A DNA stretch of 64,000 nt from the NCBI RefSeq assembly GCF_001895205.1, contig NZ_BDJF01000016.1, positions 372,001 through 436,000 on the forward strand. The letters run 5' to 3'. The position numbers and the translations under genes were made by a program. This DNA is from Vibrio injensis. GTDB taxonomy: Bacteria > Pseudomonadota > Gammaproteobacteria > Enterobacterales > Vibrionaceae. Below are positions 1 to 10,657 of this stretch, piece after piece. The notes below the pieces were generated by a model. The model was not told the DNA's origin, did not search any database, and saw only the letters and a program-made list of their open reading frames with translations. Numbering within the stretch: position 1 is the first letter of the stretch; every line of letters begins with the position of its first letter.

Positions 1-1
1 T

Positions 2-1519
2 CAACGTAGTCCGGTTAATGATCACCCATTTTGCTTATTTGATGTCAATGAAGACGGTGACTTGCTTAAACAAGAATACGGTATTGAAAAACGCTATTTG
101 CGTTCCATCATGTCACCTTGGGCAGCAAAACGTCTGCATGAGTTTGGCGGTGATATCACGAAGTTTAAAGTCGTTAAAGTACGACCTTCTATATTGGACC
201 AAATTGCGATTGCCAAAACAGAGCCGGGCGATGAAAACAACCAAGATATCTCATCGCTGGTCGGTAAAGTGGATATCCGTAAGCTAGAGCACTATTCACA
301 AGATGATCCCGATGCCTACAGCTACTCTGGGGCACTCTGTCGAGCCAACCAAGGGTTGATGGAATTCGTCGAAATGTTTAAAGCGCCAATCAAGGTGCTT
401 CACCCGCTACTTACTGCAACTCAGGAAGGCAACTACAACGGAACCGAAGGGCTTTCTGCACTACCTTTTGACGGTATGATTCTCGCTCACTCCAACGAGT
501 CCGAGTGGCAAACGTTCCGTAATAATAAAAATAATGAAGCGTTCTTAGATCGAGTTTATATCGTTAAGGTACCTTATTGTCTGCGCGTCTCTGAAGAGGT
601 CAAAATATACGAGAAACTACTTGAGCACAGTGAACTGACCAAAGCACCACGTGCACCAAGTACGCTTGAATTACTTGCCCAATTTAGTGTGTTATCGCGA
701 CTAAAAGTGCCAGAAAACTCGTCCATTTTCTCTAAGATGCGCGTTTATGATGGTGAAACGCTGAAAGATACTGATCCGAAAGCGAAAAGCTATCAAGAAT
801 ACCGTGATTACGCTGGCGTTGATGAAGGCATGTCCGGTCTCTCGACTCGTTTTGCCTTTAAAATACTCTCACGAGTATTCAACTTTGACCAATCAGAAGT
901 CGCTGCAAACCCCGTACACCTGTTTTATGTTATCGAACAACAGATTGAACGCGAACAATTTCCACAAGAAGTTGCCGAGCGTTACCTAGAGTTTGTCAAA
1001 GGCTATCTGGTTCCACGTTATGTCGAGTTTATCGGCAAAGAAATTCAAACCGCTTATTTAGAATCTTATTCTGAATACGGTCAGAATATTTTTGACCGTT
1101 ACGTCACTTACGCTGACTTCTGGATTCAAGATCAAGAGTATCGTGATCCAGAAACCGGCCAACTGTTTGATCGCTCAGCCCTTAACAGTGAGCTAGAGAA
1201 GATCGAAAAAACGGCCGGGATCAGCAATCCAAAAGATTTCCGTAACGAAATCGTTAACTTTGTACTTCGTGCTCGGGCTAACAATAGTGGTAAAAACCCA
1301 GTTTGGACGAGCTATGAAAAACTGCGCACGGTTATTGAGAAAAAAATGTTCTCTAATACTGAAGAATTACTGCCAGTGATCTCTTTCAATGCCAAAACCT
1401 CATCGGAAGATCAGAAAAAACACGACGATTTTGTCGCTCGTATGATGGAGAAAGGCTATACCGAGAAACAAGTTCGCTTACTGTCTGAATGGTATTTACG
1501 CGTGCGTAAATCCTCTTAG
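2..1519 (+). CDS. prkA: PrkA/YeaG family serine protein kinase, C-terminal part (cut by left edge)
   Basis: The reading frame is open from base 2 and lacks its start, so the gene begins left of the window. About 505 residues are visible of a family usually near 640, so roughly the first 140, including the Walker A region of the AAA-like domain, are missing. The remaining sequence matches the PrkA/YeaG family, including the charged C-terminal part ending in a lysine/arginine-rich tail. Family members are cytosolic serine kinases linked to stress and starvation, almost always next to yeaH and spoVR-like genes, as here. The ATG-like start a search would choose near base 62 is an internal TTG and should be ignored. 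Confidence 0.93.
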   Translation, partial: QRSPVNDHPFCLFDVNEDGDLLKQEYGIEKRYLRSIMSPWAAKRLHEFGGDITKFKVVKVRPSILDQIAIAKTEPGDENNQDISSLVGKVDIRKLEHYSQDDPDAYSYSGALCRANQGLMEFVEMFKAPIKVLHPLLTATQEGNYNGTEGLSALPFDGMILAHSNESEWQTFRNNKNNEAFLDRVYIVKVPYCLRVSEEVKIYEKLLEHSELTKAPRAPSTLELLAQFSVLSRLKVPENSSIFSKMRVYDGETLKDTDPKAKSYQEYRDYAGVDEGMSGLSTRFAFKILSRVFNFDQSEVAANPVHLFYVIEQQIEREQFPQEVAERYLEFVKGYLVPRYVEFIGKEIQTAYLESYSEYGQNIFDRYVTYADFWIQDQEYRDPETGQLFDRSALNSELEKIEKTAGISNPKDFRNEIVNFVLRARANNSGKNPVWTSYEKLRTVIEKKMFSNTEELLPVISFNAKTSSEDQKKHDDFVARMMEKGYTEKQVRLLSEWYLRVRKSS

Positions 1520-1626
1520 CAAAACCTTGGTTAATCCTCTGACCCAAAGATTCTGGGTCAGAGGCTAACTGGCCAAAGCGTATGAGTAGTTAGAACTCAT
1601 CGAGTGACGTTTAGAGGGAGAATCTC

Positions 1627-2895
1627 ATGGCGCAATTTATCGACAGAAGGTTGAACGGCAAGAACAAAAGCGCCGTTAATCGGCAGCGCTTCTTACGCCG
1701 TTATAAAGAACAAATTAAAGAGTCCGTTGCGGATGCGGTTAATCGCCGCTCCATAACCAATACGGAGTCAGGTGAAGATGTGGCGATTCCTCATCGAGAT
1801 ATTAAAGAACCCATTTTCCATCAAGGAAAAGGCGGTGTTCGCGAACGCGTTCATCCTGGTAATGATCAATACATACGTGGTGACAAAGTAGAGCGTCCAA
1901 AAGGCGGTCAAGGTGGTGGTTCAGGCGAAGGTGACGCCAGTCAAGATGGTGAAGGCGAAGACGATTTTGTATTTCAAATATCTAAAGATGAATACTTGGA
2001 TATCTTGTTCGAAGACTTAGCACTGCCTAACCTGAAAAAAAATCAAGTCAACAAAATTAAAGAGTGGAAAACTCACCGCGCAGGCTTCCAAACCGCCGGT
2101 GTTCCCGCCAACATTGCGATTGTCCGCTCCTTACAACAATCGCTTGCCCGACGCACGGCGATGACATCAGGCAAGCGGCGCCTTATGCATGAGCTTGAGC
2201 AAGAGCTGGAAAATATTCGCAACTCTGAGCCAGCTCAACTATTGGAAGAGAGACGTTTAAAAGAAGAAATAGACGAACTACGCCGGAAAATAGACCGTGT
2301 ACCGTTTATCGATACGTTTGATTTACGTTTTAAAAATTATGAAAAACGCCCGATCCCTTCTAGCCAAGCAGTCATGTTTTGCTTAATGGATGTGTCGGGG
2401 TCAATGGATCAGCCTACTAAAGATATCGCAAAACGCTTTTATGTCTTGCTCTATCTGTTTTTAACTCGCACCTATGAAAATGTTGAGGTCGTGTTTATTC
2501 GCCACCATACCCAAGCCAAAGAAGTGGACGAACACGAGTTTTTCTATTCACAGGAAACCGGCGGAACCATTGTTTCCAGTGCATTAAAATTAATGCATGA
2601 CATTATTCAACAACGTTACCCTCTCGGTGAGTGGAATATTTATGGCGCACAAGCCTCCGATGGCGACAACTGGGCTGACGATTCGCCTCGCTGTAAAGAG
2701 TTACTGGCGAATAAACTCCTACCTGAATGCCAGTATTATGCTTACATCGAAATTACGCGTCGTTCTCATCAAACCTTATGGCATGAGTATGAAAAACTAT
2801 CTGAAAGCTTTGATCACTTCGCTATGAAAAACATTCGTAGTGTTGAAGATATTTTCCCTGTGTTTAGGGAGCTATTCCATAAGGAAACGGCATAA
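1627..2895 (+). CDS. yeaH: YeaH/YhbH family protein (DUF444)
   Basis: The protein has 422 residues, the usual YeaH size, and starts at an ATG behind a GAGGGAG ribosome site. The N-terminal third is basic, followed by a Gly-rich linker near residue 100. A von Willebrand A-like fold follows, with a MIDAS-type DVSGS motif near residue 257. The family always travels with PrkA, and this gene lies 107 bp after prkA and 12 bp before the SpoVR-like gene, so the three are probably one operon. The biochemical role is unknown; partnership with the kinase in a stress response is inferred from this conserved clustering. Confidence 0.92.
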   Translation: MAQFIDRRLNGKNKSAVNRQRFLRRYKEQIKESVADAVNRRSITNTESGEDVAIPHRDIKEPIFHQGKGGVRERVHPGNDQYIRGDKVERPKGGQGGGSGEGDASQDGEGEDDFVFQISKDEYLDILFEDLALPNLKKNQVNKIKEWKTHRAGFQTAGVPANIAIVRSLQQSLARRTAMTSGKRRLMHELEQELENIRNSEPAQLLEERRLKEEIDELRRKIDRVPFIDTFDLRFKNYEKRPIPSSQAVMFCLMDVSGSMDQPTKDIAKRFYVLLYLFLTRTYENVEVVFIRHHTQAKEVDEHEFFYSQETGGTIVSSALKLMHDIIQQRYPLGEWNIYGAQASDGDNWADDSPRCKELLANKLLPECQYYAYIEITRRSHQTLWHEYEKLSESFDHFAMKNIRSVEDIFPVFRELFHKETA

Positions 2896-2907
2896 GGGGA
2901 TAAGACT

Positions 2908-4440
2908 ATGACAGTCAAAACAGCCACCACGCAAAAGCGTAAGAAAAAAAACAAACGTCTGGCTGATGGTCCAGATTGGACTTTTGATCTTTTGCATCAA
3001 TACCACCAAGAAATTAAACGTGTTGCCGAACATTATCGTTTAGACACCTACCCCAACCAAATTGAGGTGATCACTTCTGAACAGATGATGGATGCCTATT
3101 CCAGTATTGGCATGCCGATCAATTATAACCATTGGTCATTTGGTAAAAAGTTTATTCATACTGAGAAAAACTATAAGCACGGTCAAATGGGATTAGCCTA
3201 TGAAATTGTGATTAATTCAGACCCCTGTATTGCTTACTTGATGGAAGAAAATACCGTCACTATGCAGGCTTTGGTCATGGCTCATGCCTGTTACGGACAT
3301 AACTCCTTTTTTAAAGGAAACTATTTATTTCAAACCTGGACTGACGCCAGTTCTATTATCGATTATCTACTGTTTGCTAAAAACTACTTAGCTAAATGTG
3401 AAGAAAAATATGGGGTGACCGAAGTCGAGCAATTATTGGACTCATGCCATGCGTTAATGAACTACGGCGTCGATCGTTATAAGCGACCAGAAAAGATTTC
3501 GATTGCTGAAGAAAAAGCACGCCAAGAAGAACGTGAAGCTTATTTACAATCACAGGTGAATGCCTTGTGGCGAACCGTGCCTAAGAAAGCCAAAGAAGCC
3601 GAGTTGCAACGACGTTTTCCTTCTGAACCACAAGAAAATATTTTGTATTTCATTGAAAAACATGCGCCTCTTCTAGAGTCTTGGCAACGTGAAGTCGTGC
3701 GTATCGTGCGTAAAATCAGCCAATATTTTTACCCACAAAAACAAACGCAAGTCATGAATGAAGGTTGGGCCACTTTCTGGCATTACACAATTCTGAATCA
3801 TCTTTACGATGAAGGGTTATTGTCCGATAAGTTTATGCTCGAATTTTTACATAGCCACAGTAGTGTGGTGATGCAGCCTGCGTATAACAGCCGTTACTAC
3901 AGTGGTATTAACCCGTACGCGCTTGGGTTTGCGATGTTTCGAGACATAAAGCGAATTTGTGAAGAGCCAACGGATGAAGATAGACACTGGTTCCCTGAAT
4001 TAGTCGATACCAATTGGCTGGATGCCGTACACTTCGCAATGCGCAACTTTAAAGATGAGAGCTTTATTAGCCAATATTTGTCACCAAAGCTTATCCGTGA
4101 CTTTAAATTGTTCGCCATTTCTGATGATGATCATAAAAACTTCATTGAAATTAGTGCGATTCATGATGAGTTGGGATATCGCCAAATTCGTGAAAAGCTC
4201 GCAGCACAATATAACTTGAGTAATTTAGAACCCAACATTCAAGTTTACAACGTAGACGTTCGTGGGGATCGTTCATTAACACTGCAATATGTACCTCATG
4301 ATCGAATTCCACTCGATCCAAGCTACGATGAGGTGCTCAAACATTTACATCGTCTATGGGGTTTTGAAGTCAAATTAGAAGAACGTAAAGACAACGGTAA
4401 ACACGAGCTGCTTGCCACTTGTCCAAAGAAAAACGATTAA
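2908..4440 (+). CDS. ycgB: SpoVR family protein YcgB
   Basis: The 510 residues match the length of E. coli YcgB. It begins 12 bp after yeaH with an AGGGGATAAG ribosome site. The N-terminus is lysine-rich; the central part carries conserved family segments such as MNEGWATFW near residue 285 and HHSSV-like histidine-rich stretches after it. The family is named for a Bacillus spore-cortex gene, but in non-sporulating gammaproteobacteria it belongs to the prkA-yeaH-ycgB stress operon. Its biochemical activity is not established. A strong hairpin follows about 40 bp downstream. Confidence 0.93.
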   Translation: MTVKTATTQKRKKKNKRLADGPDWTFDLLHQYHQEIKRVAEHYRLDTYPNQIEVITSEQMMDAYSSIGMPINYNHWSFGKKFIHTEKNYKHGQMGLAYEIVINSDPCIAYLMEENTVTMQALVMAHACYGHNSFFKGNYLFQTWTDASSIIDYLLFAKNYLAKCEEKYGVTEVEQLLDSCHALMNYGVDRYKRPEKISIAEEKARQEEREAYLQSQVNALWRTVPKKAKEAELQRRFPSEPQENILYFIEKHAPLLESWQREVVRIVRKISQYFYPQKQTQVMNEGWATFWHYTILNHLYDEGLLSDKFMLEFLHSHSSVVMQPAYNSRYYSGINPYALGFAMFRDIKRICEEPTDEDRHWFPELVDTNWLDAVHFAMRNFKDESFISQYLSPKLIRDFKLFAISDDDHKNFIEISAIHDELGYRQIREKLAAQYNLSNLEPNIQVYNVDVRGDRSLTLQYVPHDRIPLDPSYDEVLKHLHRLWGFEVKLEERKDNGKHELLATCPKKND

Positions 4441-4480
4441 TATTCCGCTGAATAGAACGTTAAACGGAGTATCAATAAAT

Positions 4481-4510
4481 AAGCCCCATCAACCAATGGG
4501 GCTTACTATT
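4481..4510 (+). terminator. Rho-independent terminator of prkA-yeaH-ycgB
   Basis: An 8-bp perfect stem, AAGCCCCA (4481-4488) with TGGGGCTT (4497-4504), encloses an 8-base loop and is followed by ACTATTTT. Its position 41 bp after ycgB fits the end of the operon. Confidence 0.8.
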
Positions 4511-4550
4511 TTACAAGGCTGAGCTATCTCAATCTCTTGCTACGATGACT

Positions 4551-4678
4551 TATACCCTTCCTACTTGAAGCTGCAGTGGTGTTGGCTACGCTCGTTCACC
4601 CCAATCACATAGTTTGCCTATGCTCATGGGGATTCACTTACTTGCCGCCTACCTGCAACTCCAAGTTGTTTGGGTATA
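4551..4678. repeat. Vibrio-type palindromic intergenic repeat (128 bp)
   Basis: The element starts TATACCC and ends GGGTATA. Its outer 26-base arms are inverted repeats matching at 20 of 26 positions. The inside also folds: CCCCAAT and ATGGGGAT face each other around a central CATAG-TTTGC-CTATG hairpin, so the whole unit can form one long imperfect hairpin. From memory it resembles a short element found many times between genes in Vibrio genomes. It has no coding capacity and sits between the convergent ends of ycgB and kdsB. I see no second copy in this window. Confidence 0.75.
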
Positions 4679-4708
4679 CAATGAGAACAATGTGGTCATT
4701 TTCCAACT

Positions 4709-5455
4709 TTATCCGATGAGCTTACGCACCGCCGCTAAGTCCTCAGGTGTATCAACACCAGCTGGCGGCGCTTCGTGCGCAACGGCCACATGAATTTTTT
4801 CGCCGTACCATAGTACCCGTAGCTGCTCTAAATTTTCGATTTTCTCTAATACACTTGGTGACCAGTGTATGTAGGTATTAATAAACCCTGCTCGATAAGC
4901 ATAAATTCCAATATGGCGCATTAATGGCTGAGTAATCGCCTTGGGCTCAAGAGCAAAATTATCGCGATCCCATGGAATGCTCGCACGACTAAAATACAAC
5001 GCATAGCCTTGTTGATCAGTCACCACTTTAACGGCGTTAGGATTGAAAATTTCTTGTGGATCATCAATTTCAACCGCTAAAGTCGCCATTGGTGCTTGGC
5101 TTGACGCTAAGTTTTCCGCGACTTGGCGAATAATCACTGGCGGGATGAGGGGTTCGTCTCCTTGTACGTTAACAATGATATGCTCATCGTCAATTCCCAT
5201 TAAAGCAATCACTTCAGCTAGACGTTCCGTACCAGATTGATGATCCGTTGATGTCATGCATACCGCCCCGCCAAAACTTCGGACCGCATGTTCGACTCGG
5301 GTATCATCAGTAGCGACAATCACCCGCTCAGCTCCAGCTTGCAATGCTTGCTCATAGACCCACTGAATCATTGGTTTACCACCAATATCAGCCAACGGTT
5401 TGCCCGGCAAACGAGTCGATTGATAACGAGCAGGAATGATGACCGTAAATGACAT
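4709..5455 (-). CDS. kdsB: 3-deoxy-manno-octulosonate cytidylyltransferase (CMP-KDO synthetase)
   Basis: The protein has 248 residues, as in the family. It activates KDO as CMP-KDO in the cytosol for attachment to lipid A. The N-terminus shows the nucleotide-binding signature [15 protein letters not shown] (residues 6-20), and the [10 protein letters not shown] segment near residue 94 carries the acidic metal-binding region. It is the last gene of the comEC-msbA-lpxK-ycaR-kdsB cluster. Its ATG shares one base with the ycaR stop (TAATG), which indicates translational coupling. A GAGGGG ribosome site lies inside the ycaR end. Confidence 0.97.
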   Translation of the reverse strand: MSFTVIIPARYQSTRLPGKPLADIGGKPMIQWVYEQALQAGAERVIVATDDTRVEHAVRSFGGAVCMTSTDHQSGTERLAEVIALMGIDDEHIIVNVQGDEPLIPPVIIRQVAENLASSQAPMATLAVEIDDPQEIFNPNAVKVVTDQQGYALYFSRASIPWDRDNFALEPKAITQPLMRHIGIYAYRAGFINTYIHWSPSVLEKIENLEQLRVLWYGEKIHVAVAHEAPPAGVDTPEDLAAVRKLIG

Positions 5456-5634
5456 TAACGCCCCTCATCCATTTTCATACTTCTAGCCTCAGGTTCGAGC
5501 AGTACTGGAATGCCTTCCTTTATTGGGTAAGCTAGACGATCTAATTTACAAATCAGTTCCTGATTACCTTTATCGTAAGTTAACTTACCCTTGCATACGG
5601 GACAAGCCACAATTTCAAGCAGACGGTGATCCAT
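5455..5634 (-). CDS. ycaR: Trm112/YcaR family small zinc-type protein
   Basis: This 59-residue gene is easy to miss because of its length. It starts [16 protein letters not shown] and has the family's CPVCKG knuckle (residues 11-16) and a later cysteine near residue 28, then [17 protein letters not shown], which is typical of Trm112-like proteins. Its start overlaps the end of lpxK by 20 bp and its stop overlaps the kdsB start by one base. The same order is found in E. coli. The exact role in enterobacteria and vibrios is unclear; Trm112 homologues elsewhere activate methyltransferases. Confidence 0.93.
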   Translation of the reverse strand: MDHRLLEIVACPVCKGKLTYDKGNQELICKLDRLAYPIKEGIPVLLEPEARSMKMDEGR

Positions 5635-6622
5635 AATGATCCATAACCTCTTTAATTTTATCTAATATGCGCTGTTGGTCAGAGGGTGAAATCTCAGCCG
5701 ATACGGGTAAATACCACCAATTTTTCTCTGCAAAAGCCGTGCACTTAACGGCGTCTTTCTCCGTCATGATCACATTCTTACCTTGGCTGGATAGCTTGCG
5801 TAGTGTCGTTGCATCAAACGCTTGATGATCGGCAAACGCATGGGTAAGAATTGGAGAGGCACCTAATTGTTGTAATGTATTAAAAAAACGCGCTGGATGA
5901 CCAATTCCAGCCCAAGCCACTAAACGGCTCAGAGCCGCAACATCAATGCGCTCTCCGCTGATAACATTAACCGCTAAGCTGGGTTTGAGTGTCATGGCAA
6001 GTTCACCCATAACCGGTTCTCCGCCATTATTGATCACAAAATCGACTTGCTGTAAACGTTCGACAGGTTCGCGTAATGGCCCCAACGGAAGCAGTTGTTG
6101 GTTACCAAATCGGCGAGCTCCATCAACAACCGCAAATTCGATATCTCGTTCCAACGCATAGTGCTGTAAACCATCATCGGTAACAATAAGATCAACCCCT
6201 TGGCTGAGCAATGCTTGAACCGCATGCGCACGTATCGGGTCGACGGCCACAGGAGCACCTGTACGTTGATAAATCAGCTTAGGTTCATCACCACATTCCG
6301 CCGGTGAAGTTTGCGCGGTAACCAATAACGGGTATTGAGCCGCCTTACCGCCATAACCTCTTGAAACCACGCCCGGTCGATAGCCTTGACGTTGTAATAG
6401 CTCAACGAGCCAAACCACGACGGGAGTTTTACCATTACCACCAGCGGTAATATTACCGACAACGAGCACAGGCACAGGGGCTCGGTAACGCGCTTTTTTA
6501 CCCGACAAGAAGGCCTGTCGACGACGACTGCTAATCAGATAAAACAGTCGACTTAAAGGCCACAACAGTGGCCAAAGCAAAAAATAGAGCGGATGGCGTC
6601 CAAACCATAATTTGTCTATCAC
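5615..6622 (-). CDS. lpxK: Tetraacyldisaccharide 4'-kinase
   Basis: The 335 residues match LpxK, the membrane-associated kinase that phosphorylates the 4' position of the lipid A disaccharide precursor with ATP. The N-terminus has a short hydrophobic anchor ([18 protein letters not shown], about 12-29). The Walker A-like loop [11 protein letters not shown] follows near residues 58-68, and the DDGLQH motif characteristic of LpxK lies near residue 150. It starts 3 bp after the msbA stop, so the genes are co-transcribed. This lets the flippase and the late lipid A enzyme be made together. Confidence 0.97.
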   Translation of the reverse strand: MIDKLWFGRHPLYFLLWPLLWPLSRLFYLISSRRRQAFLSGKKARYRAPVPVLVVGNITAGGNGKTPVVVWLVELLQRQGYRPGVVSRGYGGKAAQYPLLVTAQTSPAECGDEPKLIYQRTGAPVAVDPIRAHAVQALLSQGVDLIVTDDGLQHYALERDIEFAVVDGARRFGNQQLLPLGPLREPVERLQQVDFVINNGGEPVMGELAMTLKPSLAVNVISGERIDVAALSRLVAWAGIGHPARFFNTLQQLGASPILTHAFADHQAFDATTLRKLSSQGKNVIMTEKDAVKCTAFAEKNWWYLPVSAEISPSDQQRILDKIKEVMDHYGSPSA

Positions 6623-6625
6623 GGG

Positions 6626-8374
6626 TTAATCGCCAAACTGAATACGGTGCAATTGCGCATACGCACCATTTTGTTTAATGAGATCAGCATGATTTCCGCG
6701 CTCAATGATCTCACCTTCATCAACCACTAAAATTTGATCAGCTTGTTCAATCGTTGAAAGGCGATGAGCAATCACTAACACGGTTTTATTTTTCTGTAAT
6801 TCCTCAAGCGCGGCTTGAATCGCTCTTTCCGACTCAGTATCTAATGCAGAAGTCGCTTCATCTAAAATGAGCACAGGGGCATCACGTAACAGAGCGCGAG
6901 CAATCGCAATACGCTGACGTTGGCCACCAGAAAGGCTCGCACCATTTTCTCCAATAACCGTATCTAGACCTTGTGGTAAATGCTGTATAAAGTCCATCGC
7001 ATGAGCTAAGCGAGCAGCCTCCTCTATTTGCTCTCGGCTATATTGCTCTTGTGCCGCGTAAGCGATGTTATTGGCTATAGTGTCGTTAAATAAATGAACA
7101 TTTTGTGAAACTAAAGCGAAATGTTGTCGCAAATTACTTAGCTTATAATCACGAATATCGTGGTCATCAAGGTAGATGGCACCAGAATCGACATCATAAA
7201 AACGGGTAAATAAATTAGCAATGGTTGATTTGCCCGAACCAGAACGTCCAACGAGGGCAACGGTTTTACCTTGAGGAATGGTAAAACTCACATGCGATAA
7301 TGCGGGCTTTTCTTTACCTTGATAAGTGAAAGAGACATCTTTTACGGCAACATCACCACGCACTTTATCTGTCACAAACTTACCGTTATCACGTTCTGTT
7401 TCAAGATCCATTAAAGCAAATAACGTTTGTGTTGCCGCCATCCCTCTTTGAAACTCTGACGTTACATTCGTTAGCGCTTTTAAAGGACGCATCAGACCAA
7501 ACATCGCAGAGAAAATAACCGTAAATGTACCAGGCGTTAAATCTGCACGAATAGAATCAACGCTAGCTAAGAATAAGACTGTCACCAAGGCTAATGAAGC
7601 AATCATCTGAATAACGGGATCAGCAACAGCTTGAGCCGAGACTAACTTCATGGTCTGCTGACGCATTTGATTACTGACTTTATCAAAGCGTTTACTCTCA
7701 ACCTCTTGGCCGCCATAGCTTAAAACGACTTTGTGGCCCTTGAGCATCTGTTCTGCAGACGAAGTGACCTGCCCCATGGTCGTTTGCATATTTTTGGAGA
7801 TTTTCCGAAAACGTTTAGAGACCACTCGAATGCCAATCGCAACAATCGGAGCAACCACAATTAAGACTAACGAGAGTTGCCAACTATTCCAGAACATCAA
7901 GGTTAATAAACCAATGATGCTTGCCCCTTCACGAACAATACTGACCATCGCTCGGCTCGTAGCCCCCGCGACCTGTTCAGAATCGTAAGTGATCCGAGAT
8001 AACAATCCACCCGTCGATTCACGATCGAAAAAACTTACTGGCATATGCATAAACTGATTAAAAATCCGCCTACGCATCAACATCACGACATTACCAGATA
8101 CCCAACTTAAGCAGTAAGCAGAAACAAAACCGCTACAACCACGAATAAACATCAGGCCAAGAATAAGAAAAGGTAAGATCTGCAAAAAATTAGAGTCCGT
8201 ACCACCAAAACCTTCATCTAATAATGGTTTTAGTAAAGAGATCATGTAGGTATCAGAGATCGCATTGATCACTAAAGCAATCGTTGCTACCACCAATCCC
8301 ACTTTATAAAGACGGATATAAGTCCAAAGACGCTTAAAGGTTTGCCAAGTTGTTTCGTCAGAATTGAGTGACAT
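6626..8374 (-). CDS. msbA: Lipid A export ATP-binding/permease protein MsbA
   Basis: The protein has 582 residues, the standard MsbA length. It is a half-transporter ABC flippase that moves lipid A-core across the inner membrane as a homodimer. Six membrane segments occupy roughly residues 20-310. The nucleotide-binding domain follows with Walker [10 protein letters not shown], the LSGGQRQR signature, Walker [13 protein letters not shown] and the switch histidine in VIAHRLST. Pairing with lpxK is conserved across gammaproteobacteria. The start 31 bp beyond comEC suggests one operon. Confidence 0.97.
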   Translation of the reverse strand: MSLNSDETTWQTFKRLWTYIRLYKVGLVVATIALVINAISDTYMISLLKPLLDEGFGGTDSNFLQILPFLILGLMFIRGCSGFVSAYCLSWVSGNVVMLMRRRIFNQFMHMPVSFFDRESTGGLLSRITYDSEQVAGATSRAMVSIVREGASIIGLLTLMFWNSWQLSLVLIVVAPIVAIGIRVVSKRFRKISKNMQTTMGQVTSSAEQMLKGHKVVLSYGGQEVESKRFDKVSNQMRQQTMKLVSAQAVADPVIQMIASLALVTVLFLASVDSIRADLTPGTFTVIFSAMFGLMRPLKALTNVTSEFQRGMAATQTLFALMDLETERDNGKFVTDKVRGDVAVKDVSFTYQGKEKPALSHVSFTIPQGKTVALVGRSGSGKSTIANLFTRFYDVDSGAIYLDDHDIRDYKLSNLRQHFALVSQNVHLFNDTIANNIAYAAQEQYSREQIEEAARLAHAMDFIQHLPQGLDTVIGENGASLSGGQRQRIAIARALLRDAPVLILDEATSALDTESERAIQAALEELQKNKTVLVIAHRLSTIEQADQILVVDEGEIIERGNHADLIKQNGAYAQLHRIQFGD

Positions 8375-8405
8375 AAAGCTGCTTTATCGATATTACAAAT
8401 TGACC

Positions 8406-10649
8406 TCATTCTACCTCTTTACGTAGCATCTGCCTATACCAAGGCGTGATTCGACCTTCTCGTAAAGTTAAAAGCTGACGATGAGGTCCATGATAACGGA
8501 GTGTTATTTGTCCAGCTTCTCCTGTATCAAGCCATGGAACGTCTAAAGATTGATAACGTGCCACTACGTCTGGGTGAGGTAATCGCCATCGATGACCTTT
8601 CGCCAATGAAGCAATCGCCAACTGTGGATTGACCTTTTCTATAAACGCTTGTGTAGAAGAAGTTTGACTTCCATGATGAGGAACCACTAACACATCACTG
8701 TCTAATAACGCGTCCCGACTGAGTAACCACTCACCAATCGCCGTCACATCACCCGTCAATAACATACTATGCCCATACTGCTGATCAACCATACGAACCA
8801 CACAAGAATGAGGGTTATCAGCGCGCTCAACTAAACGAGGCGGCCAGACGACTTCAAAAGTCAATTCTTGCCATTGCCAGAATTCACCTTGAATACACGG
8901 AGAGAAATGTTCATTGTGGTAACTAGCGCGAATCCAAGCTGGTTTCAGCCGAGATTGAATATCGACAACACCTCCCGCATGATCATTATCACTATGGCTA
9001 ATGATCAGCCCATCAACAGCATTTAATCCGCCACGCCGAGTTAATAACGGAATAATCAGTGATGTCGCCACACTCCCTTCATGCCAACTGCTCCCCGTAT
9101 CGTATAAAACATAACGTCCGTTACGCTCAATGACCATCGCTAAGCCATGTCCAACATCCAACATATCCACTTGCCAATAAGCCTTCGGTTGTATCGTTAA
9201 CCAAGTAGCGCTAAAAAGTAACCCAATCGCAATAAGAGATCGCGCTGTCAACAGTGGCCGTAACATCATCACTAAAAATAAGGCCAACAAACCATATTGC
9301 CACGCTTGATTAACGGATAACCAACTGTGTTCAGCAAAACGTAACGACCAGCTAAAGGGTATTAAAGCAGTATCAACCCAAGTCCAAAGCCACTGGATAT
9401 GATCGGCTATCAACACATTGCCGCACAAGACAATAAACAGTAAAGGAACAACCACAAAGCTGAACCAAGGAATAAACACGAGATTATAAAGCGCGGAATA
9501 AAGGCTAACGCCAGAGAAGAAGTAAGCCGTCACCGGAGCCATTAACATCACTAACAATAGATGACCAGTAAGCACTTTCTTCCATAGCGACCATCGGCTA
9601 TCGATGACGGAGACTTGGTAAATGACAAAGCTGACTGCTAAAAAAGACAACCAAAAACTCGTGCTTAATGAAGCGAAGGGATCCAAGGCCAATACCGCAG
9701 CTAACGTTAATAATAGCCGCTGAATAGCTGCCACTCGAACATTGAACATGACTAAAAGGATATTCAACCAACACATCATCAATGCTCGCTGAGTCGGTAG
9801 CGTAAAACCTGCCAGCCAAGCATAACCAAGCGCAAACAATCCACCGCAAATAAAAGGCAGCCATAAGCCTTTTCTCAAAAGACGGCTACCCATGCCCCCT
9901 AACAAATAGCCGAATCCAAATGCCATACCGATATGTAACCCTGAAATCGCAGTAAGATGGATTAAACCGCTATTGCGTAATCCTAACCACTGCTGTTCAG
10001 TAATCCCACCACGCTCACCAAAAGTGAGTGCTAAAATAAAGCCTTGAACCGCACTAGATCGCGTTCGTTGTTCAATCTGTTGAAAAAATATCGCCCTGAG
10101 GCTAGAACTTGGAATGATTTGGTGAGGGGTATGAGGACGAACGTTCGCCTTTGCTATCCAGCCTTGACTCAGAAAAAATGCCTCTTGATCAAATCCGACT
10201 TCATTCAATCGTCCATAAATTGGCTTTACCTGAACCACAAATTGAGCGTGGTCACCCAATTGTAAAGCAATCGGGGAATTTAAACGTACAGTAGGAGACA
10301 GAAATCGGGGTAAAGATTGACCATTAATTGATCTCACCACAAAAGAGCCGCTAAAACCGTAACGATTTGCAGTAAAAAAGCTGTCAGCGACACCTTTTAT
10401 GGTAATATCTGTGGCAAATTGTAAGATATTATTGGACTGTGCAGTTACTTTATTTCCGTGTGTTATTATCAACACTAAGGCCAGTGCAATTCCGATGCAT
10501 CCCCTGCCTCGGCGTGTCACGAGACTCATCATCAATACAACAACAATGCCAATGATAATCGGCCATTTGGGCATCCAAGGCCAAAATGGGGCAGAGAGTA
10601 TCGTTAACGAGAACGAAGCCAGCGTCCAGTAATTCGATAAGAGAGCCAT
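8406..10649 (-). CDS. comEC: DNA internalization channel protein ComEC/Rec2
   Basis: At 747 residues this matches ComEC/Rec2, the inner-membrane channel that passes single-stranded DNA into the cytosol during natural transformation, which is well developed in vibrios. A hydrophobic N-terminus is followed by an OB-like soluble segment. The multi-pass competence domain comes next, including the LTAISGLHIGM motif near residue 230. The C-terminal metallo-beta-lactamase-like domain has HSDNDHAGG near residue 545. It starts 8 bp from the divergent DUF2062 gene, so the promoters must overlap the genes. Confidence 0.95.
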   Translation of the reverse strand: MALLSNYWTLASFSLTILSAPFWPWMPKWPIIIGIVVVLMMSLVTRRGRGCIGIALALVLIITHGNKVTAQSNNILQFATDITIKGVADSFFTANRYGFSGSFVVRSINGQSLPRFLSPTVRLNSPIALQLGDHAQFVVQVKPIYGRLNEVGFDQEAFFLSQGWIAKANVRPHTPHQIIPSSSLRAIFFQQIEQRTRSSAVQGFILALTFGERGGITEQQWLGLRNSGLIHLTAISGLHIGMAFGFGYLLGGMGSRLLRKGLWLPFICGGLFALGYAWLAGFTLPTQRALMMCWLNILLVMFNVRVAAIQRLLLTLAAVLALDPFASLSTSFWLSFLAVSFVIYQVSVIDSRWSLWKKVLTGHLLLVMLMAPVTAYFFSGVSLYSALYNLVFIPWFSFVVVPLLFIVLCGNVLIADHIQWLWTWVDTALIPFSWSLRFAEHSWLSVNQAWQYGLLALFLVMMLRPLLTARSLIAIGLLFSATWLTIQPKAYWQVDMLDVGHGLAMVIERNGRYVLYDTGSSWHEGSVATSLIIPLLTRRGGLNAVDGLIISHSDNDHAGGVVDIQSRLKPAWIRASYHNEHFSPCIQGEFWQWQELTFEVVWPPRLVERADNPHSCVVRMVDQQYGHSMLLTGDVTAIGEWLLSRDALLDSDVLVVPHHGSQTSSTQAFIEKVNPQLAIASLAKGHRWRLPHPDVVARYQSLDVPWLDTGEAGQITLRYHGPHRQLLTLREGRITPWYRQMLRKEVE

Positions 10650-10657
10650 GTTTCCTT

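Noticed and set aside
2908..4440. Sporulation gene because of the SpoVR name
   Set aside because: Non-sporulating gammaproteobacteria carry this family in the prkA-yeaH operon; the name is historical.
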